The position numbers and the translations under genes were made by a program. Of a DNA stretch of 64,000 nt, positions 13,734 to 21,939 are shown in pieces; the stretch's first letter is position 1; every line of letters begins with the position of its first letter. Location: contig CAJNDS010001569.1 in assembly GCA_905221605.1 (NCBI GenBank), forward strand, positions 1 through 64,000, in the 5' to 3' direction. The DNA is from Symbiodinium natans. Lineage: Eukaryota > Sar > Dinophyceae > Suessiales > Symbiodiniaceae. Below the pieces are notes generated by a model. That model was given only the letters and a program-made list of their open reading frames with translations. It ran no database searches and was not told where the DNA came from.

Positions 13734-15098
13734 CTATTGGTGGGCCAGTGCAGCAAGGTGAGCCCAATCAGAAAGTCGGCCGTTCATGAGGACCATTTGG
13801 ATTTCCAAGTTTGCCTTGAGCGCATCGGGGAGAACCGCAATGATATCGTTGAGGCAAGGGACCACCGCCTGCCTGCAGAGATACGGCTCCAACGGCGTGA
13901 CGTCACAGACACATCGAAGGGTCTCGATGAAGCTGCGCAAGCTATACTTGGGAAACCAACTTCCAGCATTGAGCCCTTCGAAGTGCCAATCCGCGAGATC
14001 GAAAAAGCACAACATGGGCGTCGCAGCACTGAGTCCTGGTTTAATGCCCAGGTTGGTTTTTGACACATCACGAAGAGCAAAATGACGGCTCAATTGCAAA
14101 AGGAGGGCGAAGGCATACAAGGACCACTGAGGGTGGATCTGGTTCCTAGAACCAAAATCCGTGAGGAGCTCGACTTTTTCCACCATCGACCAAGCCACCA
14201 AATGGGACCTGAACTCCCATGGTCGCCCAGAGAGCAGCACCTGCAGTGTCGTTGATCCAGCCCCAATGATGGTGGCTGCCACCTTAGGAAGCAAGGCCGA
14301 AATCGCCACCTCATCCCCAAACGCCTGCTTCGTCCCAACCTTCAAGACGTAGCCACCGCCAACATCATATCCGAACCTGGTTCTTCCATTGTGGATATAC
14401 TCCGCAGTGCTGTCCCCCGTGTCATTGAACCACACGTGGATCAGGTCCTTGGGGAGGGCCTGGAAGACACCAGCATAGCCCAGATCGGATTTGAAAGCCA
14501 CCAATCCTGGCTTGGTATTGCGAGCCCTCTCAGCAATAGCAAAGGCTGCGCCCGCTTCCTGATCCATACCATCAAAGTTCAACGGGGCGGGCAGCATAGG
14601 CGCAGCTGGCGGTGCTGGGGAAGGCTCCGGATGCACAATGGGATCAGGCACCATTGGCTCCTCCTCGCTTTCTTCAGAGCAGCTGTCCTGGTCTGGGGCA
14701 CCCAAAACCGGACCAGCCCCAGGTGCATGGGGATTCTCCCGAAGGACAATTCCAGGAGCTTCATCCCTCTCAGCCTGGTTTGCCACCACGGCTGGGGGGC
14801 GGTGCACAGGATTGTACTGCTCAAGCTGAGGATTTTCCCGACGCACGACTCCAGGATTCCTCATCCCCTGAGCCTGGTTATCCACCAAGGGCTCAGGGGG
14901 TTGCACGTGTTGTGGCCCAGGCTCAGGGGCTTGCTCATCCTGTGGTTCCACCCTTCTCCGCCTAGGGGGCGGGGGGTTCACACCAGCAGGCGGCGCTCGC
15001 ATCTTAGGAGCTGCACCTCTAAGCCGAGCTCTCTCGCGCTTGCCCGGCCGGGCTTTTGAGTACGCCTTAGAGGCAGGGGACTTATGCTTCGGCGGCAT
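13734..15098 (-). CDS. LINE accessory ORF with kinase-like motifs
   Basis: 454 codons from the ATG. Residues 1-200 are basic then proline/acid-rich and look disordered. Residues 200-454 are globular. Within them I see, in the order found in protein kinases: GYVLKVG (251-255, candidate VAIK Lys), an acidic helix start DEVAIS (candidate alpha-C Glu), LRDVSKTNLG (343-351, like HRDxxxxN) and FFDLADW (365-371, like the DFG region). The HRD His is replaced by Leu and DFG by DLA, so it may be an inactive fold. This assignment rests on motif order only. It is the last ORF of the element and starts two bases after the preceding stop. Confidence 0.5.
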   Translation of the reverse strand: MPPKHKSPASKAYSKARPGKRERARLRGAAPKMRAPPAGVNPPPPRRRRVEPQDEQAPEPGPQHVQPPEPLVDNQAQGMRNPGVVRRENPQLEQYNPVHRPPAVVANQAERDEAPGIVLRENPHAPGAGPVLGAPDQDSCSEESEEEPMVPDPIVHPEPSPAPPAAPMLPAPLNFDGMDQEAGAAFAIAERARNTKPGLVAFKSDLGYAGVFQALPKDLIHVWFNDTGDSTAEYIHNGRTRFGYDVGGGYVLKVGTKQAFGDEVAISALLPKVAATIIGAGSTTLQVLLSGRPWEFRSHLVAWSMVEKVELLTDFGSRNQIHPQWSLYAFALLLQLSRHFALRDVSKTNLGIKPGLSAATPMLCFFDLADWHFEGLNAGSWFPKYSLRSFIETLRCVCDVTPLEPYLCRQAVVPCLNDIIAVLPDALKANLEIQMVLMNGRLSDWAHLAALAHQ

Positions 15099-15100
15099 AC

Positions 15101-15700
15101 TTAGAAGGCAATCTTAGCTTGCTTGAGCCCAGACTGCTTCGATTTTGATTTGGGTTTCGGTTTCGGGAGCACGTTCCGGGCATGTGGTTCCTGACTGGCC
15201 GTAGGCTGGAAGAAAGACTTCACACTCCTAACACCAGTGTCAGTCACCTCCTTCGCCTTTTTGGAACTAGCCGTTGCAGCTTTACTCACATTAGGCTTAC
15301 AGGGTTGGCCGATCCAAGAGGGAATTTTGCGGGCTCCTACCTTGACCATCCTGTCACACTTGGAACAAACCCACGACACCCCCAAATTAACCCACACGTG
15401 GTCAGGGTGAGGGCCCCATGGGGGGGGGTCAGCTGGGACTCCAAGGCACGGGTGCGAGGACTTAACGGAGAAGGCATGAATGGGGTCTGTCTGCTGGATA
15501 TACAGTCCACACTTCGAACATTTAGCAGTCAGATTAGACGGCTTCCGACTGCCTTCAACCCAAGCATGCCCTAGCTGTTGTTTACCAGCAATCAAGTTTT
15601 CAAGTTGCAATGACAGCAGAATCACGAACACGAGGCTTCGCCCGAGCTTTCCGCTGGTCCTTATCCGGCCACTGCACCTGAGGGCCCTGGTCCTTGTCAT
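15101..15700 (-). CDS. LINE accessory ORF with a duplicated CxxC module
   Basis: 199 codons from an ATG. Two related modules follow one another: HAWVEGS...CSKCGLYI...HPC and HVWVNLG...CSKCDRMV...W.GQPC. Each gives an H-W-V start, a CSKC pair and a later PC, suggesting two small zinc ribbons. The tail is rich in K, P and S. It overlaps the RNase H frame by 100 bp and ends with TAA two bases before the next ATG (TAAGTATG), a layout that permits termination-reinitiation. It is not a usual LINE protein and its function is unknown; nucleic-acid binding is a guess. Confidence 0.6.
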   Translation of the reverse strand: MTRTRALRCSGRIRTSGKLGRSLVFVILLSLQLENLIAGKQQLGHAWVEGSRKPSNLTAKCSKCGLYIQQTDPIHAFSVKSSHPCLGVPADPPPWGPHPDHVWVNLGVSWVCSKCDRMVKVGARKIPSWIGQPCKPNVSKAATASSKKAKEVTDTGVRSVKSFFQPTASQEPHARNVLPKPKPKSKSKQSGLKQAKIAF

Positions 15701-16523
15701 AAGAGAAAAGGGCTGCAGAGCGCTTGGCCAACAAGGTGTTGACCTGAGTGATCACAGCATCCAGCTTCTTGATGCTGGACTCATAGATGGGATCTCTTCT
15801 TTGTTCAGCCGCTTCACCCACCAGGCGGTCGACCAGCTCATTGGCCCGCCTGCGCCAGAGTTGGTTGGCACCAAACCGCGCAATGAACTTGGGAACCGAA
15901 AGGTGCGACGCAATCCAAGTGGGGCGGATTCTGTGGGAATGCTCCCTGATGGGCTCAAAAAGATCAGCCGAATGGATGGAAGGTTTCCCCTGGATCCTAG
16001 GGAGAATCCCTTTACAATCCATTGTGAGGTCAACATCCCCTTGAGTGTGCTCGGCAACAAATTTAACAGCAGCCGCCTCCGCCCGGAACACCGAAAGCGG
16101 GGTTTGCAAGGTACCCACCGCCGTTGCAATAACAGCGGGTTCAGCATCATCCAGTCTAAAAGCAATTGCAGCCCACGTGTAGCGATGGAATCGGACATCC
16201 TTGGATCGGCCTGGGGAGCCATCGGTGGCGAAATAAACCCCTTCTCCACTGATGAGCTGAGATTCATTCCACGCCCCCGTTGTGCGCACCCATTGGCCAT
16301 CGTCAGGGTAGGAGGTGGCCGGGGTCATCCCCCTAGACCATAAGGAGGAAATCGGCCACTCTTTTCTGAATCTTTCAAAAGCAGGAGGCTCTGGGAGGTT
16401 GGTTAGCCACCAGGAACACTCCCATAGCCCGGATTGCACCCTGCCACACCGCCATGAGCGATGTTTTGTGCTGCGGCGGCAGCCTACCTCTAAGCTTTTT
16501 GAGCGGGTGCCAATCGATTCCAT
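15600..16523 (-). CDS. LINE pol, RNase H part
   Basis: An RNase HI-like domain: DGSPG (about residue 101, first Asp), FRAEAAAVKF (about 146, catalytic Glu), MDCKGI (about 168, second Asp) and PTWIASHLS further on, where the last active-site block is expected. It would degrade RNA in the RNA-DNA hybrid. The first 50 residues of the frame overlap the previous ORF and are probably not translated from it. It overlaps the next ORF by 100 bp. Confidence 0.8.
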   Translation of the reverse strand: MESIGTRSKSLEVGCRRSTKHRSWRCGRVQSGLWECSWWLTNLPEPPAFERFRKEWPISSLWSRGMTPATSYPDDGQWVRTTGAWNESQLISGEGVYFATDGSPGRSKDVRFHRYTWAAIAFRLDDAEPAVIATAVGTLQTPLSVFRAEAAAVKFVAEHTQGDVDLTMDCKGILPRIQGKPSIHSADLFEPIREHSHRIRPTWIASHLSVPKFIARFGANQLWRRRANELVDRLVGEAAEQRRDPIYESSIKKLDAVITQVNTLLAKRSAALFSYDKDQGPQVQWPDKDQRKARAKPRVRDSAVIAT

Positions 16524-17187
16524 TCAAGAGGGGCGAGAGGGAATCCTGCTGGGCAATGCGAGTATGCCTCCACTTATCCGTTTCCAAGGCAAGGGAGCAC
16601 AGTAGATGATGCATGCCGACCTTAGTGGTGATCTGGCATGTGTCTTCCGGGCATTTCCATGCTGATGCACTGACCGGGGTCCAACCCAAGTCAACCAGGT
16701 AACACAGCAGTGCCCCTACTGGACCAGCAGCACGCTTCCAGGGATATTCGGCTTGCTGGTACTCCATCCACATGTCAGGCAGTATGTCCTCAAAATGCTG
16801 TTTTTGCCTGTCAGGGATAAAACACAGCAACCGGTGGATCGCTTTGAAGTGCTGGGAGATAATCGTGTAAGCCGGGTCCGGTGTCTTAGGTGCAGCATGG
16901 TCGATCGTCAGATCCACCGAACCCAGCGACATGCGCCCCAATTCATGCGCGAAGGAGGCACGCAGCCAGTGCATCCTTTTGGGAGCAAGTCCAACAGACT
17001 CATGGCCATACAGGCCCACGGTTTGCACTCCTGCTCTTAAAGCACGGACCCTGACAGGTGTCGACTTAACCCGAAGAGTCGAGAGCCTAGCGCAACGCTT
17101 AACCCCCTTACCAAACTTTTTTCCGGTGCACCGGGATACGTCTCCTTCGACCAGCAGTGCAATCAATGCCCAAATCCTTGGCAGCAT
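16375..17187 (-). CDS. LINE pol, connecting region between RT and RNase H
   Basis: This is an open frame in +1 register to the RT frame. It continues the thumb/connection with no recognised catalytic motif. It contains a Cys/His set (CPEDTCQ..., GMHHLLC) that resembles the zinc-like patch often found between RT and RNase H in LINEs; that reading is tentative. It ends at 16375, where the element moves +1 again into the RNase H frame near 16390-16430. Confidence 0.7.
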   Translation of the reverse strand: MLPRIWALIALLVEGDVSRCTGKKFGKGVKRCARLSTLRVKSTPVRVRALRAGVQTVGLYGHESVGLAPKRMHWLRASFAHELGRMSLGSVDLTIDHAAPKTPDPAYTIISQHFKAIHRLLCFIPDRQKQHFEDILPDMWMEYQQAEYPWKRAAGPVGALLCYLVDLGWTPVSASAWKCPEDTCQITTKVGMHHLLCSLALETDKWRHTRIAQQDSLSPLLNGIDWHPLKKLRGRLPPQHKTSLMAVWQGAIRAMGVFLVANQPPRASCF

Positions 17188-18690
17188 CCTTGATTTGTTC
17201 AGACTCAGGAAGGTACCCTTTTAAGGCAGCCTCGACCTTCCTTGACGAACACACAAAGGCCGTCTTGCCAATGCTGATGGGAAGTCCAGCTTGCTCTAAG
17301 CCCCCCACCACAGCTTTGTACAGCTGCGCTGCCCTACGCGCAGCTAGCTCAGGGCTAGCAGCTTCAGTGTCAAAACTAGTGTCATCGACATAAAGGTCAA
17401 TGGTTTTGGCTAGCCCCGTATTCCATGCCGGGCGTAAAATGCTGTCAAAGGGGATCTTGCTGAGTCCCGGGGCAAAGGGGCAACCAGCTACCAAGCCCTT
17501 CGTCGGCTTGATAGGCCCAGAGATACATTTTTCAGCACTGATCCATCTCGGCGCACTGTAAAGTGAGATAGCAGCATTTAAAATGAGCGGGGGTACCTCA
17601 AGGGCAAGGGCCTGGGCCACAAAAGTGTGGTGGGAGACATTCTCATAAAAGGCTTTAAGGTCCAAAAGCACCGTTACACCGTGTCTCTTTTTCCGGTACA
17701 GGATCTCATGAGACATTTTGCGGCGCAACGCAACATCAAGACTTGATAAGCCCTTCTTAGCGCGGTCCCAGTCTTGGGTGGCGGCATACTTATCAAGCCA
17801 TGCTTTGAAGACCGGCCATCGGAGTTTGGCCCATAAGCGATATGGCACAGGAGTCAGTCCAATCGGTCGCTCCTCATCCTCAGACTTGTTGATGAGGGCG
17901 ACAAGAACAAGAGAAAGTTGGGCCGGGAAGCAACCCTGACGTTCCCAAGTGTTAAAGAACGCAGCCAACCTTTCCAATTGCACTGGGGCCAACTTCTGCA
18001 GCATCTGTACACTCCAACCGTCAGCACCAATGGCTTTCTGGGGCATTTTCTTAATGGCTTTCTCAACCATAGAGCCAGTAATCGGCTGGAGCGTCCTGGC
18101 TTGGGCAACTGCTGCGTGTTGTACCTCGTGCCAATCAATTAAGAGGTTGTCTCCATTTCCTGGCAGAGGCCGCCATACTTCAGCCCAATGTGCCCTTCGC
18201 ATGTGCGGTCGAATTTCAAGGGGGATGTGTCTGTACGGTCTGTCCGGAATCATATCCTCAGACTTAAGAGCCCTATACAGACCTCTCATACCTCCTTTAC
18301 ACGCCGCTTCCAGCCATTGACTATAGGCCTCTTCACTCTGCTTGACGGCTTCCTTCAGAGCGGCTCGCCCTTGGAGCCCAATGATGTCAAGAGCTTGCGT
18401 GTGACTTTGAAGGTCATCTGCATCAAGCAGGCATTGCAAGGCTTGGAGAGTGTGTGGTGGCATGTCGATCCAGTGATCGTTCATCCTTGTTCTCGCCTGA
18501 GTGAAGAGCGACATCACTCTGACTTCAGGGTTACTTCCAAGTGCTTTCGAAGTCCAGAGGAGGAAGGACTGCCAAAAGGCCGGCCTCGAGCCTTTCCAAA
18601 TTTTTTTCCGGGCTGCTGGTTTTAACAAGGGGAAGGAACGTGTCTTCCAGTTTCCACCCACGACCCGCTGCAGCAGAAAAGAGTTGCTCC
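17108..18690 (-). CDS. LINE pol, reverse transcriptase part
   Basis: The palm and fingers of a reverse transcriptase are visible: KAIGADGWSVQML, then LLDLKAFYENVSHH (first catalytic Asp), GLVAGCPFAPGLSK, and the YVDD box (about 17392) with the two remaining catalytic Asp residues. It copies element RNA at the nicked target. A frame stop at 17108 cuts it off just after a basic TAGRRRR stretch, and the sequence continues in the next ORF in the +1 frame. The break lies in or near an A6 run (GGAAAAAAGTTTGG on the minus strand). The catalytic residues are intact despite the frame breaks. Confidence 0.9.
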
Positions 18691-20312
18691 TCAACCCCAG
18701 CACTGAAGGAAGCCCACTCATGGTCAAGTGGTTGGGAGGTATCCCACAAACCACGTGCTTGAGCCTCAGGGAGAAGCAACTCATCAGGGCATGATGCGGT
18801 TGGCTCAAGGGAGAATCCCTTCAGTTGCCGGAGAGGCAGGTCCACAACCTCAAGCCTCAGCTCGACGGTAACCGCTGCGTGGGGTTTAAACGGAACGTCC
18901 CAACAAGGAGTAAGTGTAATGGCCGGCGCTAGATTGGCCGACGCTAACGCATAATCCAAAGTTCCCCCCGTATTGATTGTGGGGCTTGTCGGCACCGCCA
19001 ACCGGCCCTTAACCATGGTAGGGTATCCATGTCGTAGGAGTTCATCAGGAGGGCAGTTCCAATCACCAAGAACCAGCCAGGGCGTGCTGGTTTGGCTAAG
19101 GAGCGCAGCCAACCTCCTAAGGATCTCCGGGTTAACCCCTCCGGTCGGGCCCACACCGGACTGGAGGTAAAGGTTGACCAGGAGGAGGTCCCAACCCCTA
19201 AACCTAATTGAAACCGACACAAACCCTTTGCCATCCAAGAGGAAAGCCGGGCCAGTCGCCGCATTGCGATGGGAAGGAGCCAGGGTGAGGAGGCCCCCTG
19301 AAGATCCTCCCTGGGTCGGTGCAGCAGGGCCCGCCCAAGCTTGCTTTCCAACAGATTGGAATTTGTTCACCAGGGCTCTGGTGTCTGATTCAGTGACATG
19401 TGTCTCCTGCAAAAGCCAAAAGGACTCATCCCGATCCACCAACCAAGTTCGAATCTCACTTCGATAGGTGGTGATATTGGCCTGACCAATCAGCAGAAGC
19501 TTGCTATCTGATCCCTTTTTACAGAAGCCAGCAAGCACAGCGTCAACAGCCTCAATCACACCCAGGGTGTCATCCTTGGATTGCTCAAGGAGCTGGCAGA
19601 TACGGTTCAAAGTCCATTCCTCTAAAGACCCTGACTCATAATGACCGCCAAAGTCCTCAATCCACTGGAGCAGATCAGCCTCTTTGGCGGGCATATCCAT
19701 CACAGGTGCCGCCTCAAGGATGTGTAGGAGGGCCTTCCACTCCTGAACCTGTTTTTTGTTGGCTTGACTGGGCCTTGGGTTCGACATGGTGCTCTTCCGG
19801 GGCCTGGGACTAGGGGAGGCCTCAAGTGTGTCCAAGGATGACACAACATGATCTGCATCATCGAACACGGCCCTGGAGAAGTACTTGGGCCCAGAGGTCT
19901 TCAAGGGGGAAGCCTTGCAAGGGGACGCCGGTTTGAAAGTTCGGCTGGGTGAGACCCAAGCCGGTTCATCGCATCGAGGCGGTTGTTGTGTGGGAAAAGG
20001 TGGGAGTGGCATCTCATGGAAAACAGAGGCAAGGGCACTGCCGATCGTACCACCCACAAGGTGGCCAGCAACGAAAACTGGACCAGCCGGGACCCTGAGA
20101 AGTTCAGATGCGCACTCATCCTGAGCAAGGAAGGTACAAACCTCCTCACACCAGGTCAAAACGTCACACGCATATTGCAAAGGAACGGAAAATTGCTCAA
20201 CTGCAAAGTGCTTAGCCCACTTATCGATGAGCATCTGTCCTTGCGAAATTAAAACGGTGCACCAGTCAGCCTGGGAAGCCAACAGCGAGCAAAGGGAAAA
20301 GGAGCAACCCAA
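18531..20312 (-). CDS. LINE pol, APE-type endonuclease part
   Basis: An exonuclease-endonuclease-phosphatase domain covers about residues 270-490: the LQETH motif (near 299, metal-binding Glu), GDWN (near 418, catalytic Asp and Asn), a DYALAS block (near 453) and PHAAVTVEL (near 480, catalytic His, where many family members have SDH). It nicks target DNA to prime reverse transcription. The first 200 residues are low-complexity and unassigned. The open frame begins at a TTG, so the true start is uncertain; it is in frame with ORF1 across one stop. Its last 40-50 codons are probably out of frame, because the reading passes into the RT frame (+1) somewhere in 18590-18690. Confidence 0.85.
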   Translation of the reverse strand: MGCSFSLCSLLASQADWCTVLISQGQMLIDKWAKHFAVEQFSVPLQYACDVLTWCEEVCTFLAQDECASELLRVPAGPVFVAGHLVGGTIGSALASVFHEMPLPPFPTQQPPRCDEPAWVSPSRTFKPASPCKASPLKTSGPKYFSRAVFDDADHVVSSLDTLEASPSPRPRKSTMSNPRPSQANKKQVQEWKALLHILEAAPVMDMPAKEADLLQWIEDFGGHYESGSLEEWTLNRICQLLEQSKDDTLGVIEAVDAVLAGFCKKGSDSKLLLIGQANITTYRSEIRTWLVDRDESFWLLQETHVTESDTRALVNKFQSVGKQAWAGPAAPTQGGSSGGLLTLAPSHRNAATGPAFLLDGKGFVSVSIRFRGWDLLLVNLYLQSGVGPTGGVNPEILRRLAALLSQTSTPWLVLGDWNCPPDELLRHGYPTMVKGRLAVPTSPTINTGGTLDYALASANLAPAITLTPCWDVPFKPHAAVTVELRLEVVDLPLRQLKGFSLEPTASCPDELLLPEAQARGLWDTSQPLDHEWASFSAGVEEQLFSAAAGRGWKLEDTFLPLVKTSSPEKNLERLEAGLLAVLPPLDFESTWK

Positions 20313-20414
20313 TGGCCCTGGCGCTGGAGAAAAGGAAGGTGCTGCAGGTGTGAGGCCATCACACCGAGGTGGCGGGCCTGCAGTGCCCCCAGCCTCCTCG
20401 GTTCGGCCTGTTTC

Positions 20415-21356
20415 CTACTTATCAAGTTCGCCTTCCTTCCCCTCTTTCTCTTTTGGGGAACGACTTCTTTCCTGACTGTGGTGACCATGTGCAACAGGGG
20501 CTGGCCGTTGCGGAGGCCCAAAAGGCCTGGGCGCGGCGTCAGTGCCTAACAGCTCCCCAACACCAAGGCCCGGGGGGGAATCCAGTGCTTCTGCCTTCCT
20601 CCGCTTGGAAGCATGCTCGGCCTGGATGGCCTTCCAGGTGGCCTGCTGCTCCTGGGTCAGCTGGACTCCAAGCTGTCCCAAAACCGCTTCCACATCCATA
20701 GGATCTGTGCCATCCTCCGTCTTAAGCACTTTCTCATGGTAGTCACCTCCAACTTTCTCAACCTTTTGCTCAGCGTCTTTGATCTCCGCCTGCAAGTTTT
20801 GCATCTGCGAAAGCAAGGCAGTGAAGGCAGTCTTTGCATTGTCAATTCGTTGCTGCAGGAGCAACTTGCGATGGCCAAGCTCCCGTAGCTTTCCAACTGC
20901 AGTTTTGAAAGCGTCCTGGGTGGCAAGCGCAACTTCGAAAGGCTCCGGGTCCCTCTTGTCAAGCTCGAGCTTGATCTCGGCAGGCAGGGCTTCTTTGTGC
21001 TGCATGAGCAGCTTAAGCAGCGGGTCTTCATCTTCAGCAGGCTCCGGTGGGGCCAGCCCATTCTTCTTGAGCACCTGCTGCACTGCTTCAGGCAAAGAAC
21101 CCCAGTGCTCACCAAGGACCTGCACACCCTTAAAGCCCTTGGATGGCTGGGTTTTTGCAGGCTTGGTCGGCTTAGCAAAAACGGCACGCTTCTGGGACCA
21201 TTGGTACGACCCCAGGTCCGAATCCTGGGTGTACTGCGACTCTTGCAAAGGCCATGGTTGCCCACATCTGCAAAACGGGCGGTGCTTGATTTTGTGGTTG
21301 TAAATCCAAGAGTCGTTGCAAAACTGGCACACAGTGTAGCTTCGCGATCGAGGCAT
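20415..21356 (-). CDS. LINE ORF1-like protein (zinc finger plus coiled coil)
   Basis: 313 codons from the ATG at 21356. The N-terminus has a CxxC-H-H-CxC cluster (C10, C13, H21, H25, C29, C31) that could bind zinc. A charged heptad-like segment at about residues 165-215 should form a coiled coil, and the C-terminus is rich in R, S, K and E. A small zinc- or RNA-binding protein with a coiled coil is what LINE ORF1 proteins look like, and it lies directly upstream of the endonuclease in the same frame, separated by one TAG stop. It presumably packages element RNA. The frame extends a few codons upstream to a GTG, but the ATG is preferred because the conserved-looking cysteine cluster follows it at once. 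Confidence 0.65.
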   Translation of the reverse strand: MPRSRSYTVCQFCNDSWIYNHKIKHRPFCRCGQPWPLQESQYTQDSDLGSYQWSQKRAVFAKPTKPAKTQPSKGFKGVQVLGEHWGSLPEAVQQVLKKNGLAPPEPAEDEDPLLKLLMQHKEALPAEIKLELDKRDPEPFEVALATQDAFKTAVGKLRELGHRKLLLQQRIDNAKTAFTALLSQMQNLQAEIKDAEQKVEKVGGDYHEKVLKTEDGTDPMDVEAVLGQLGVQLTQEQQATWKAIQAEHASKRRKAEALDSPPGLGVGELLGTDAAPRPFGPPQRPAPVAHGHHSQERSRSPKEKEGKEGELDK

Positions 21357-21657
21357 AATCAGCACAGCTGACTGCAAGCTGACACACCAGTGCACTGGCT
21401 TTGAAAGCTGGATCTAGGATCTCAACCACACCACAAGACCCAAGGGTTCAGCTGGGACACCCAAGCCTCACCACAAGGGTGTGGATTTTGTGCAGCAGTT
21501 CCCACAAAGGTTGCTCAAATGCTATGGCTCGAGAGGCTCAACCTGGGATTGAGAGTCAGGCCTGTTACCCCACAGAGTTCAGGACTAAAGCCTCAGTTCA
21601 CAGCAAGCTCCCTACCACAACACAGGCAAAAGGCCTTGAGCAGTAAAACTTGAGCCA

Positions 21658-21671
21658 CATACCGTATTTTC
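21658..21671. repeat. Candidate target-site duplication, right copy
   Basis: CATACCGTATTTTC, matching 13355-13368 exactly. It lies about 300 bp upstream of the ORF1 ATG, a reasonable 5'-UTR length. Confidence 0.5.
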
Positions 21672-21726
21672 ACAGGGCATTATTGGAAGCAAGCGATAAA
21701 ACACGATTCGCTCGCGAACAGTAAGC

Positions 21727-21939
21727 TTATCGCTTGTGCCAAAATGGTTTGAACCCAAAAGCACAGTCCGAAACAGAGGACACCAGCAAAGCCCACACCC
21801 TTGCAAGTTCCAAACCTTCCTTCTTTTCCATCAGTGGGCGAATCAAGGATCATTATTGAAAGGTCGATGCACATTGTGTCAGTGCATACGCCTAGCAGAA
21901 GGCACGCGCATCACCAACTACAAAACACTTCAAAGTCCC
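21727..21939. repeat. Dispersed repeat, copy 2 (right of the LINE)
   Basis: Nearly identical to 12584-12796, same orientation, single-unit version without the 42-bp duplication. It lies outside the candidate target-site duplication. Confidence 0.9.

Larger units (their letters stand above)
13369..21657 (-). mobile_element. LINE-type non-LTR retrotransposon, about 8.3 kb, decayed
   Basis: Read on the minus strand, the order is ORF1 (zinc finger and coiled coil), APE-type endonuclease, reverse transcriptase, a connecting region, RNase H, then two extra ORFs, and a 3' region (13.4-13.7 kb) with degenerate tandem repeats (GGCTCAGG at 13413 and 13459, period 46). There are no LTRs. The endonuclease plus RT plus RNase H order is that of APE-clade LINEs such as the I or Tad groups. 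Proteins of this type are frequent in dinoflagellate genomes, which is general knowledge and not shown here. The pol region changes frame three times, so this copy is probably dead unless frameshifting is programmed. Ends are taken from the candidate target-site duplication, and no poly(A) tail is visible. Confidence 0.85.

Noticed and set aside
21727-21939. Long terminal repeats making 12584-21939 an LTR element
   Set aside because: The enclosed genes are LINE-type (APE endonuclease, YVDD RT, RNase H, no protease or integrase), and a 14-bp duplication lies inside the repeats, nearer the LINE ends.
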